Assembly: GCA_022571575.1 (NCBI GenBank)
Contig: JACZXN010000113.1
Coordinates: 1-6,196, forward strand
Length of the DNA: 6,196 bases
Origin: Chloroflexota bacterium
GTDB taxonomy: Bacteria > Chloroflexota > Dehalococcoidia > UBA3495
Reading direction: 5' to 3'
Shown: positions 1 through 5,528 of the stretch, piece after piece
Layout: each line of letters opens with the position of its first letter
Numbering within the stretch: the stretch's first letter is position 1
The notes under the pieces: generated by a model
What the model was told of the DNA's origin: nothing
What the model saw: only the letters and a program-made list of their open reading frames with translations
Database searches by the model: none
Program-made: the position numbers and the translations under genes

Positions 1-354
1 GGCGACCAGCATCTCCGCCTGTCCCGCCAGGGTGCACAAACGGCCTATCTTCCGGACGTCCGAGACCTCGCTGGTGATGAAAACGCTGGCGACGCCGCCG
101 TCGACCATAACTTCCGCTTCTGAAACCTTGGCCGAGCAAACCCCGCCCACGGTCCCGCCCCGGCGAATCTGCCGGTGGGCCAGGGCCGGCGTTTTATGGT
201 TCTTGCCGTGGGGCCGCAGCTTGGCCGTCCGTCCGGCGTAATATTCCGCCATGACGTCCATGTTGTGGTCCAGCGCGTCCATGTCCAAGATCAGGCACGG
301 GGTATCCAGGTCTTCCAAAGGCGTTCCCGGTGTGGGCCGGTAGCGGTTGTCCAT
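1..354 (-). CDS. DSD1/D-threonine aldolase-like PLP protein (partial, N-terminal 118 residues)
   Basis: This gene reads leftward and is cut by the window edge, so only the N-terminal 118 codons are visible. The visible part matches the start of the D-threonine aldolase / D-serine dehydratase family, which has an alanine-racemase-like TIM barrel: LEDLDTPCLILDMDALDHN near residues 13-31, then RPHGKNHK at 47-54. By family knowledge Lys51 in this motif forms the Schiff base with PLP. VSEAEVMVDGG (77-87) and VFITSEV (91-97) fit the following barrel strands. The start at 354 is chosen because GGAGG lies about 7 bases upstream. An in-frame ATG at 435 would add 27 residues that do not look like the family and has no better ribosome site. 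The gene follows its paralogue (445-1536) after a 90-bp gap, probably in one operon. The family cleaves or dehydrates D-beta-hydroxy amino acids using PLP and a divalent metal. The C-terminal metal site is outside the window, so substrate and activity cannot be judged. Confidence 0.85.
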   Translation of the reverse strand, partial: MDNRYRPTPGTPLEDLDTPCLILDMDALDHNMDVMAEYYAGRTAKLRPHGKNHKTPALAHRQIRRGGTVGGVCSAKVSEAEVMVDGGVASVFITSEVSDVRKIGRLCTLAGQAEMLVA

Positions 355-444
355 GATTTCCTCCACAAAAATGATGCTGGCCGGCTGGGGATGAGCCACC
401 CCCCAGATGCTTCGCCGCTGAGGCTGGCTCAGCATGACATGGTC

Positions 445-1536
445 TTAGCTGAATCTGCCGCGGGCGGCGATGGGCCAGAACCCTTCCAGCTTGCCCTTGC
501 GGACGGCGCGGATGTAATCGTATTGGTTGAGCGTGAGCTCCAGATCGAAGGGCACCAGCCAGACCTTGTCGCCCGGCATATATTTATTGAAGGCAGATCC
601 TGAAAGTTCCAACACGCCGTGCTCGGCGCTGAAACGGACTGCTTTGGCCCCGTCACTTGCTTCCAGGACCGGCAGTCCCAGGTCGGGGCCGGTGGCCTTG
701 TGCCCCGCATCCACCACCGCCGAACCCGGCGTGGGATGGCTGATGACCGAGGCCAGGACCTTGGCGGCGGGCTGATATTCGGGTTGGGACTGGCAATGGG
801 CATGATCCATCAGGGCGTAGGAGTCCGCCCGGATCTCGGTGATGCCGGGGACGTCTTTTATAGCGTTGTAGCCGGACGCCGCCACGCTGACCACGGGGGC
901 CGAGGCCCCTTGTTGTTCCAACAGCCGGGAAGTTTCCATCAATTCTTGCAGCCGAGCTTGTACGTCTATGCCGGGGCCGGCGGGACCGGGCATCGACACC
1001 ATCAGGCCGTCCAGCCGCAACCCGCTGGCGGAGGACACCTTTTTAGCCAGAGCGGCGGCGTCAGGCCCCATCGCCACCCCAGAACCGCCGGACCCGGCGT
1101 CCACCTCCACCAAGATGCCCAGGGTGGCGCCCGCGGCGGAAACCGCATTGGACAGCGCTTCGACGTTATCGGCGTTGTCCACGGCCACGGCGATCTGTTG
1201 GCTCCGGGCCAGGGCGCACAGCCGGGCGATCTTTGGCCGGCCGGCGATCTGGCTGGCGATCAGTATGTCGTTGAAGCCGGCCCCCGCGAAGACCTCCGCC
1301 TCGCCCACCGTGTTGACCGAAATGCCCCCAGCCGGGTTGGCCGCCGCCACCTGGAGGTGGGCGATGTGGGGGCACTGGTGGGTTGAGACATGGGGGCGAA
1401 CCGTAAGCCCGGAGCCAGCGGCTTCCGAATGAAACCGGGCGATGTTGGCTTCCATCACGTCCAGGTCAACCACCAGGGCTGGAGTGTCGAGCTCCTCCAC
1501 CGGGGTCCCCACGGGCTGGAATATGGGACGTTCCAT
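445..1536 (-). CDS. DSD1/D-threonine aldolase-like protein lacking the PLP lysine
   Basis: A complete 363-residue protein of the D-threonine aldolase / D-serine dehydratase family, of usual length. Family landmarks in order: ELDTPALVVDLDVMEAN (15-31), RPHVSTHQ (47-54), VEVDAG (143-148), EIRADSYALMD (234-244), VVDAGHKATGPD (274-285), SAEHGVLEL (303-311), and the closing GFWPIAARGR (352-361). Two key sites are altered. The PLP-binding Lys expected in RPHxK is Ser51, although the downstream paralogue has Lys51. The C-terminal zinc ligands, normally His-x-Cys or His-x-Asp after a Pro, are replaced by Asp331-Leu-Glu333. The frame is intact and the rest of the fold is well kept, so this looks like a maintained protein with changed or lost PLP chemistry rather than a decaying pseudogene. 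It is the first gene of a leftward pair. The start at 1536 has a GAGGTG ribosome site, itself inside a 9-bp tandem duplication. It could be a regulatory or heteromeric partner of the downstream paralogue; that is inference. Confidence 0.88.
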   Translation of the reverse strand: MERPIFQPVGTPVEELDTPALVVDLDVMEANIARFHSEAAGSGLTVRPHVSTHQCPHIAHLQVAAANPAGGISVNTVGEAEVFAGAGFNDILIASQIAGRPKIARLCALARSQQIAVAVDNADNVEALSNAVSAAGATLGILVEVDAGSGGSGVAMGPDAAALAKKVSSASGLRLDGLMVSMPGPAGPGIDVQARLQELMETSRLLEQQGASAPVVSVAASGYNAIKDVPGITEIRADSYALMDHAHCQSQPEYQPAAKVLASVISHPTPGSAVVDAGHKATGPDLGLPVLEASDGAKAVRFSAEHGVLELSGSAFNKYMPGDKVWLVPFDLELTLNQYDYIRAVRKGKLEGFWPIAARGRFS

Positions 1537-1540
1537 CGAT

Positions 1541-1558
1541 CACACCTCGCACACCTCG
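1541..1558. repeat. 9-bp tandem duplication over the ribosome-binding site
   Basis: The plus strand reads CACACCTCG twice in a row, at 1541-1549 and 1550-1558. On the minus strand each copy gives CGAGGTGTG, so the leftward gene starting at 1536 has two consecutive AGGTG-type Shine-Dalgarno candidates. The nearer one has normal spacing to the ATG. The duplication is perfect. Confidence 0.7.
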
Positions 1559-1653
1559 GGTTTTATCTCGAACGGTCACAGGGCGATGGACCGGGACCGT
1601 AAGACCAAATGGAATGACGGGAATCCGGCGGTCACGCCAGGCCAGAAGAATAT

Positions 1654-1673
1654 CATGAATACGGCTGTTCATG
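1654..1673. promoter_or_regulatory. Inverted repeat, possible operator
   Basis: CATGAA at 1654-1659 and TTCATG at 1668-1673 form a perfect 6-bp dyad with an 8-base spacer. It sits near the middle of the divergent intergenic region, the usual place for a dimeric regulator that controls both sides. With only six paired bases per arm it could be chance. Confidence 0.3.
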
Positions 1674-1730
1674 TCCCAAACCGCTGAGCCGCGATTGATT
1701 GCCGCGGGACCGTTGGGGGCTGTGATCAGC

Positions 1731-1759
1731 TTGCTTTTACCTGTCGGCGATGACAAAAT
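1731..1759 (+). promoter_or_regulatory. Possible sigma-70-type promoter for the CoA-transferase operon
   Basis: TTGCTT at 1731-1736 is followed after exactly 17 bases by CAAAAT at 1754-1759. These match the -35 and -10 consensus at 3 and 4 of 6 positions. Transcription would begin near 1766, leaving a leader of roughly 45 bases before the start at 1811. The location is right but the match is weak. Confidence 0.2.
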
Positions 1760-1810
1760 TGCTGGCGGTCTAAACCCGCAATCAAAAACGTTCGTGAAAA
1801 AGAGACCCCA

Positions 1811-3100
1811 TTGACCCAAAAAGATGACGCGACTGCAGGCACCCTGCCCGGATTATTAGAAGGGGTCCGGGTGCTGGACCTGACCCACCATATCTCAGGG
1901 CCTTACTGTACCCGGATGCTGTCCACCCTGGGGGCCGACGTGATCAAGGTGGAACGGCCCCAAACCGGGGACCCCATCCGGCAAATTGGTGAGGCTTGGA
2001 ATGCCCCCACCCCGGCCTCCGGGCACCCCTCTCCCCCAGGGAGAGATGAAGGGACGAGGGAAAAAGTCTCGCCCTGGTTCCTGTATCTGAATTCCTCTAA
2101 GAAAAGCCTGACCTTGGACCTCAAATCCACCCAGGGGCATGAGATCGTCAAGAAGCTGGCGGCGAAGGCCCAGATCGTGGTGGAGAACTTTGCCCCCGGG
2201 ACCATGGAAAACCTGGGGTTGGGGTATTCCCAGTTGAGCCAACCGAACCCGGCGTTGGTCATGACATCGATCTCCAACTATGGGCAGACCGGTCCCCACC
2301 GGGACTGGAAGGCGCTGGAGATCAACCTCTACGCCGCCGGCGGGCTCATGAACATCACCGGCGAGGATGACCGGCCCCCCTTGAAGGAGGGCGCTCCGCT
2401 GGCCCAGTTGGGGGCGGGGCAAAACGCCTTTGTCGCCACCATGGCCGCCCTGATGTACGCCGAGGAGACGGGCCAAGGGCAACACATCGACCTGTCCATC
2501 GCTGAATACGCCACCAACATACTGGAAAACGCGCTGATGCAATACAGCTACTCGGGCGTTGAATATTCCAGGGTGGGCAACCGGGGCTACGGCCGGGCCG
2601 CCTGGGGGATCTACCCCTGCCGCGATGGCCACGTGGGCATAATCGCGGGCCCGGACACCAACTGGCCGGAGATCGCCAAATTCATGGAGCGGGAGGAGCT
2701 GGCCGATCCCAGGTTCGTGTCCCGCCAGGGGCGCCTGGAAAACGCCGACGAGATCGACGCCCTGATGCTGCCCTGGCTGCTGGACCACGATAAGGTCGAC
2801 ATATTCAAGGCGGGCCAAGACCACGGCTTGGGATTTGCCTACGTGGCCACCATGCAGGACATCCTGGAAATGGAGCAGCTCACCGCCCGGGGATACTTCG
2901 TTGAACTGGACCACCCTGCCACCGGGCCGCTGCGATATCCCGGCCCGCCCATCAATCTGGGCGGCGCAAATGGCCAACACGACGGTTGGGTGTACCGGCC
3001 CGCGCCCCTGCTGGGAGAGCACACCCGGCAAATCTTGGAAGAATGGCTGGGATATAGCGAATCGGAAGTCCAGGCGTTGCGCGACCAGGGGGTCGTTTAG
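1811..3100 (+). CDS. CaiB/BaiF class III CoA transferase, probable non-catalytic subunit
   Basis: A 429-residue member of the class III (formyl-CoA transferase / CaiB-BaiF) family, which moves CoA between carboxylic acids in the cytosol. Landmarks: LEGVRVLDLTHHISGPYC (16-33), GADVIKVERP (41-50), GDPIR (53-57), LYLNSSKKSLTLDLKS (91-106), VVENFAPG (123-130), TGQGQHIDLSIAEY (220-233), and a C-terminal FVELDHPATGP (363-373). The catalytic Asp, expected four residues before the Gly of the G-D-x-x-x-G-type motif, is Gln199 (codon CAG at 2405-2407) in PLAQLGAG. The TTG start is the only start codon in this frame after the upstream stop that precedes the conserved N-terminus; AAGAG about 6 bases upstream is a weak ribosome site. 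Residues about 64-83 are encoded by a hairpin-rich segment that looks repeat-derived. The gene abuts its paralogue with no gap (TAG then ATG), so the two are probably translated together and may form a heteromer. Substrate unknown. Confidence 0.88.
   Translation: MTQKDDATAGTLPGLLEGVRVLDLTHHISGPYCTRMLSTLGADVIKVERPQTGDPIRQIGEAWNAPTPASGHPSPPGRDEGTREKVSPWFLYLNSSKKSLTLDLKSTQGHEIVKKLAAKAQIVVENFAPGTMENLGLGYSQLSQPNPALVMTSISNYGQTGPHRDWKALEINLYAAGGLMNITGEDDRPPLKEGAPLAQLGAGQNAFVATMAALMYAEETGQGQHIDLSIAEYATNILENALMQYSYSGVEYSRVGNRGYGRAAWGIYPCRDGHVGIIAGPDTNWPEIAKFMEREELADPRFVSRQGRLENADEIDALMLPWLLDHDKVDIFKAGQDHGLGFAYVATMQDILEMEQLTARGYFVELDHPATGPLRYPGPPINLGGANGQHDGWVYRPAPLLGEHTRQILEEWLGYSESEVQALRDQGVV
2003..2060. 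repeat. Repeat-like double hairpin embedded in frame in the CoA transferase gene
   Basis: Two adjacent perfect hairpins are visible: CCCGG-CCT-CCGGG at 2011-2023 and CTCTCCC-CCA-GGGAGAG at 2029-2045. The segment encodes a low-complexity Pro/Gly/Ser stretch (about residues 64-83) between conserved blocks of the enzyme. CTCTCCC...GGGAGAG resembles dispersed palindromic elements common between genes in Chloroflexota and other environmental genomes; that resemblance is from memory, not a search. Outer boundaries are approximate. Confidence 0.4.
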
Positions 3101-4411
3101 ATGGTCCTTGATAGCCCCGCTGGGGACCAGCCCCCTCAAGCTCTGACCCGATACCGGATCTTGGACCTGTCGAGGATTTGGGCGGGCCCCTACTGCACCA
3201 AGCTGCTGGCCGACATGGGCGCCGAAGTCGTAAAGATGGAATCGTTGAGGGTGTACGACTCCCACCGGGGCCCGGTGGCGCCGGCCCGGGGAGTGGTGTC
3301 GTATCCCGATGCCGAGCCGGGCGACGAACCGTGGAACCGCAACGGTTGGTTCAACTGCCTGCACATGAGCAAGTACGGCGTCACCCTGGAATTGACCCAG
3401 GACGCGGGCCGCCGGGTCTTCGAGCAACTGGTCTCGATCAGCGACGTTTTGATCGAGAATTTCCGGCAGGGCAGCCTGGAGCGCCTGGGTTACACCTACG
3501 ACGACCTGCGCCGATATCGGCCCGACCTGATCTACGTGTCCATGCCCGCCTTCGGGAACACCGGCCCCTGGAAAGATTACGTGGCCTACGGCATCGGCCA
3601 GGAGCAATTGTCGGGCATGGCCCATATGACGGGTTACTCCGGCGATGGGCCCATGAAGTCGGGCATCAACCACGGCGATCCAATAACCGGGTCCCACGCC
3701 GCCGGAGTGGTGCTGGCCGCCCTCCGCCAGCGGCGGCGCACCGGCCGGGGGATGTATATCGACGTTTCCCAGCAGGAATCGGCCGTCTCGCTTATCGGGG
3801 CCGACGTTTTGGCCTACCAGGTCACCGGCCGGGAGCCCCAGCGCCGGGGCAATCATTCTCCCTATTTCGCTCCCCACAACGCCTATCCCTGCGCCGAAAA
3901 CGACCGCTGGGTGACCATCGCCGCCGCGACCGACGAACAATGGCGAAGCCTGGCGCGTATCATTGAAGGAGACGGCGGGGGAGACGGACTTGCCGCCGAC
4001 CCCAAGTTCGCCACCGTTGAAGACCGGCTGGAAAACCAGGAAGAACTGGACGGGATCATTGCCGGTTGGACCCGGGATAAAGCGCCCTATCCCATCTCTC
4101 AGAAGCTGCAAAACGCCGGTGTTCCCGCCAGCCCGGTGCTGCGGGGCCCCGACCTGTTGCAGGACCCTCACTACGCCGAGCGAGGGACCTTCGTGGAGGT
4201 GGACCATCCCAAGGTGGGCCCCAAATGGTATCCGGGCATTGCGTGGAAGATGAATGTCACGCCCGGCCGGGTGCACTGGCCCTCGCCGAGCCTGGGAGAG
4301 CACAACGGGCACGTTTACGGCCAGCTATTGGGCATGGCGGAAAAGGACATATCCGCGTTGGAAAAGGACGGCGTCATCGGCGTCAAACCGACCGGATCAA
4401 GGATAATCTAG
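3101..4411 (+). CDS. CaiB/BaiF class III CoA transferase, probable catalytic subunit
   Basis: A 436-residue class III CoA transferase, paralogous to the preceding gene. Landmarks: YRILDLSRIWAGPYCTKLLAD (18-38), GAEVVKMES (40-48), WNRNGWFN (78-85), VTLELTQDAGR (94-104), VLIENFRQG (116-124), TGRGMYIDVSQQE (214-226), and TFVEVDHPKVGP (363-374). Asp193, in GDPITG (192-197), lines up with the Asp169-type residue of formyl-CoA transferase that carries the acyl group, so this copy should be catalytically competent. The usual GDPxR block after the KxE motif is replaced by VYDSHRG (51-57). The ATG directly follows the TAG of the upstream gene; a G-rich AGGGGGT stretch inside the end of that gene can serve as its ribosome site. 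Its own stop lies inside a GCTGA-type repeat. It is likely the active half of a two-subunit CoA transferase that activates an unknown carboxylic acid. Confidence 0.92.
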   Translation: MVLDSPAGDQPPQALTRYRILDLSRIWAGPYCTKLLADMGAEVVKMESLRVYDSHRGPVAPARGVVSYPDAEPGDEPWNRNGWFNCLHMSKYGVTLELTQDAGRRVFEQLVSISDVLIENFRQGSLERLGYTYDDLRRYRPDLIYVSMPAFGNTGPWKDYVAYGIGQEQLSGMAHMTGYSGDGPMKSGINHGDPITGSHAAGVVLAALRQRRRTGRGMYIDVSQQESAVSLIGADVLAYQVTGREPQRRGNHSPYFAPHNAYPCAENDRWVTIAAATDEQWRSLARIIEGDGGGDGLAADPKFATVEDRLENQEELDGIIAGWTRDKAPYPISQKLQNAGVPASPVLRGPDLLQDPHYAERGTFVEVDHPKVGPKWYPGIAWKMNVTPGRVHWPSPSLGEHNGHVYGQLLGMAEKDISALEKDGVIGVKPTGSRII

Positions 4412-4430
4412 CTGATAGCTGTCAGCTTTT
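4408..4430. repeat. GCTGA-type heptamer repeat, copy 1
   Basis: Three successive 7-base units, AGCTGAT, AGCTGTC and AGCTTTT (4410-4430), follow a CT. The first 14 bases (4408-4421) recur exactly at 5474-5487. AGCTGA and TCAGCT (4410-4415, 4422-4427) can also pair around TAGCTG, followed by a short T run. The stop codon of the upstream CoA transferase (TAG, 4409-4411) lies within the repeat. Confidence 0.6.
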
Positions 4431-4436
4431 AGAGTC

Positions 4437-4466
4437 ATGTTGAAGAAAAATAGCGAGGGAGCGTGA
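4437..4466 (+). CDS. Possible 9-codon leader ORF overlapping the next start
   Basis: ATG at 4437 opens a reading frame for MLKKNSEGA that ends with TGA at 4464-4466. Its stop overlaps the ATG of the LLM oxidoreductase as TGATG, a geometry used for translational coupling. There is no strong ribosome site before it, so it may be chance. Confidence 0.15.
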   Translation: MLKKNSEGA

Positions 4467-5425
4467 TGGCCGGCGAAACATCGTTCGGATACTTGCTGCC
4501 CACCCGGGAATTGGTCATGGCCAAAACCCCGCCGGACATCGGCCAGGCCATCGAACTGGCGGAAACGGCCGAGGGCTTGGGGTTCGGCTCGGTCTGGGCC
4601 GGGGACAGTATCCTGGCCCGGCCCAGACTGGAAGCATTGACCACCCTGGCCGCCATCGCCGCCAGGACCAAGCAGGTCAAGCTGGGCACGGCGGTGCTGC
4701 TGCCCGCGCTGCGCAACCCGGTGATACTGGCCAACGAGGTGGCCAACCTGGACCTGTTGTCTCAAGGCCGGGTGGTGCTGGGAGTCGGCATCGGGTCCAA
4801 GACGCCCCACGTCCAGCGGGAGTTCGACTCCATCGGCGTCTCCTTCGCCCACCGGGTCAGCATCTACGAAGAGGGCCTGGAGATCATGCGCCGGCTGTGG
4901 TCGGAACCGGAGGTCACATTCACCGGCCGGCATTTCCAATTGAAAGAGGTCAGCCTGGGCCTGCTCCCGATCCAGAAACCGGGGGTCCCCATATGGATGG
5001 CCGGGACCGTGGATGCCGCTAGGCGCCGCATGTTGCGTCTGGGCGACGGGTGGTTCCCCAATCCTCCCACCGTCCAGGCTTTCACCGAGGGTTGGGACCG
5101 GATCCAAGAACTCGCGGCGGAAACCGGCGAGGACGCCGCAAAGCTGCACCGCTGCGTCTACACCACGCTGAATATCAACGAAGACGCCGCCCAGGCGGAC
5201 AGGGAGTTGCGGGCCTTCGTCGAGAGTTACTACGGCGCTCCCTTTGAGACGGCGTCCCGGACCCAGAGCGTTTGCGCCGGGAATGCCGATAAATGCGCGG
5301 CCTGGTTGAGATCTTTCATCGATGCCGGGGCCCAGACCATCGTCATCCGCTTCGGCGGACCCGATCAAGCGGGCCAGCTCCAGCGGTGCGCCCAAGATGT
5401 TTTGCCAGAAGTGTTGCCGAAATAA
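4466..5425 (+). CDS. LLM-class flavin/F420-dependent oxidoreductase
   Basis: A 319-residue luciferase-like (LLM) oxidoreductase, a TIM-barrel enzyme using FMN or coenzyme F420; usual length. Visible family features are the N-terminal strand FGYLLPTREL (7-16), GLGFGSVWAGDS (37-48), LEALTTLAAIAARTKQVKLGT (55-75), the hallmark RNPVILANEVANLDLLSQGRVVLGVGIG (83-110), YEEGLEIMRRLW (134-145), FTGRHFQLKEV (152-162) and the late GVPIWMAG (173-180). The pattern suits the F420-dependent branch slightly better than flavin monooxygenases, but the cofactor cannot be fixed by eye. ATG 4466 is preferred over GTG 4463 because GAGGGAG at 4455-4461 is better spaced for it. It lies 54 bp after the CoA transferase pair, most likely in the same operon, and probably supplies a redox step on the CoA-activated acid or a precursor. 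Identical 14-bp repeats lie on both sides of it. Confidence 0.9.
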   Translation: MAGETSFGYLLPTRELVMAKTPPDIGQAIELAETAEGLGFGSVWAGDSILARPRLEALTTLAAIAARTKQVKLGTAVLLPALRNPVILANEVANLDLLSQGRVVLGVGIGSKTPHVQREFDSIGVSFAHRVSIYEEGLEIMRRLWSEPEVTFTGRHFQLKEVSLGLLPIQKPGVPIWMAGTVDAARRRMLRLGDGWFPNPPTVQAFTEGWDRIQELAAETGEDAAKLHRCVYTTLNINEDAAQADRELRAFVESYYGAPFETASRTQSVCAGNADKCAAWLRSFIDAGAQTIVIRFGGPDQAGQLQRCAQDVLPEVLPK

Positions 5426-5436
5426 TAAAAATCCAT

Positions 5437-5461
5437 GACGGGTAAACCAATGGCACCCGTC
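5437..5461. other. Intergenic inverted repeat (hairpin)
   Basis: GACGGGT at 5437-5443 and ACCCGTC at 5455-5461 form a perfect 7-bp stem with an 11-base loop, 11 bp after the stop of the LLM gene. No T run follows on the plus strand, so it is not a classical intrinsic terminator. It could stabilise the upstream transcript end or partly attenuate readthrough into the crotonase gene. Confidence 0.4.
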
Positions 5462-5473
5462 GACAGACCAGCT

Positions 5474-5508
5474 CTAGCTGATAGCTGACCGCTGACTGCT
5501 GAAAGCTT
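5474..5508. repeat. GCTGA-type heptamer repeat, copy 2
   Basis: From 5476 the units AGCTGAT, AGCTGAC, CGCTGAC and TGCTGAA follow in strict 7-base register and end with AGCTT at 5504-5508. Positions 5474-5487 are identical to 4408-4421. The array lies directly upstream of the ribosome site of the crotonase gene. Confidence 0.65.
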
Positions 5509-5528
5509 AAAAACACGGAGGACCAACC

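Larger units (their letters stand above)
1537..1810. promoter_or_regulatory. Divergent intergenic control region
   Basis: This 274-bp stretch separates the leftward aldolase-like pair from the rightward CoA-transferase operon and should hold both promoters. It is richer in A and T than the flanking genes, especially at 1751-1804. It contains the dyad at 1654-1673, a possible rightward promoter at 1731-1759, and the 9-bp tandem repeat near the left end. No convincing gene lies in it; reading frames crossing it continue from shadows of the neighbours. No regulator gene is adjacent within the window. Confidence 0.6.

Noticed and set aside
355..435. A longer N-terminus for the left-edge aldolase-like gene, starting at the in-frame ATG at 435
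   Set aside because: The 27 extra residues do not resemble the family, and the ATG at 354 has a strong GGAGG at proper spacing.
619..1386. Plus-strand open frames over the aldolase-like gene
   Set aside because: Gly/His-rich translations without family resemblance; the minus-strand frame carries all conserved blocks.
1708..1732. A third GCTGA-type repeat copy near GCTGTGATCAGCTT in the divergent region
   Set aside because: Only a short, imperfect resemblance to the two clear arrays and no 7-base register.
1895..4312. An 805-codon open frame on the minus strand opposite both CoA transferase genes
   Set aside because: Its length follows from GC-rich codon use in the sense genes, which removes stops on the other strand. 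The translation is Gly/Pro/His/Val-rich with no recognisable domain, whereas the plus strand encodes two clear enzymes with operon spacing and a sensible junction.
4397..5395. A 332-codon minus-strand frame opposite the LLM oxidoreductase
   Set aside because: Same shadow effect; low-complexity composition, and the plus-strand frame matches a known family along its full length.
5437..5508. A rho-independent terminator between the LLM gene and the crotonase gene
   Set aside because: The hairpin at 5437-5461 is followed by mixed sequence rather than a T run; left as an unassigned hairpin.
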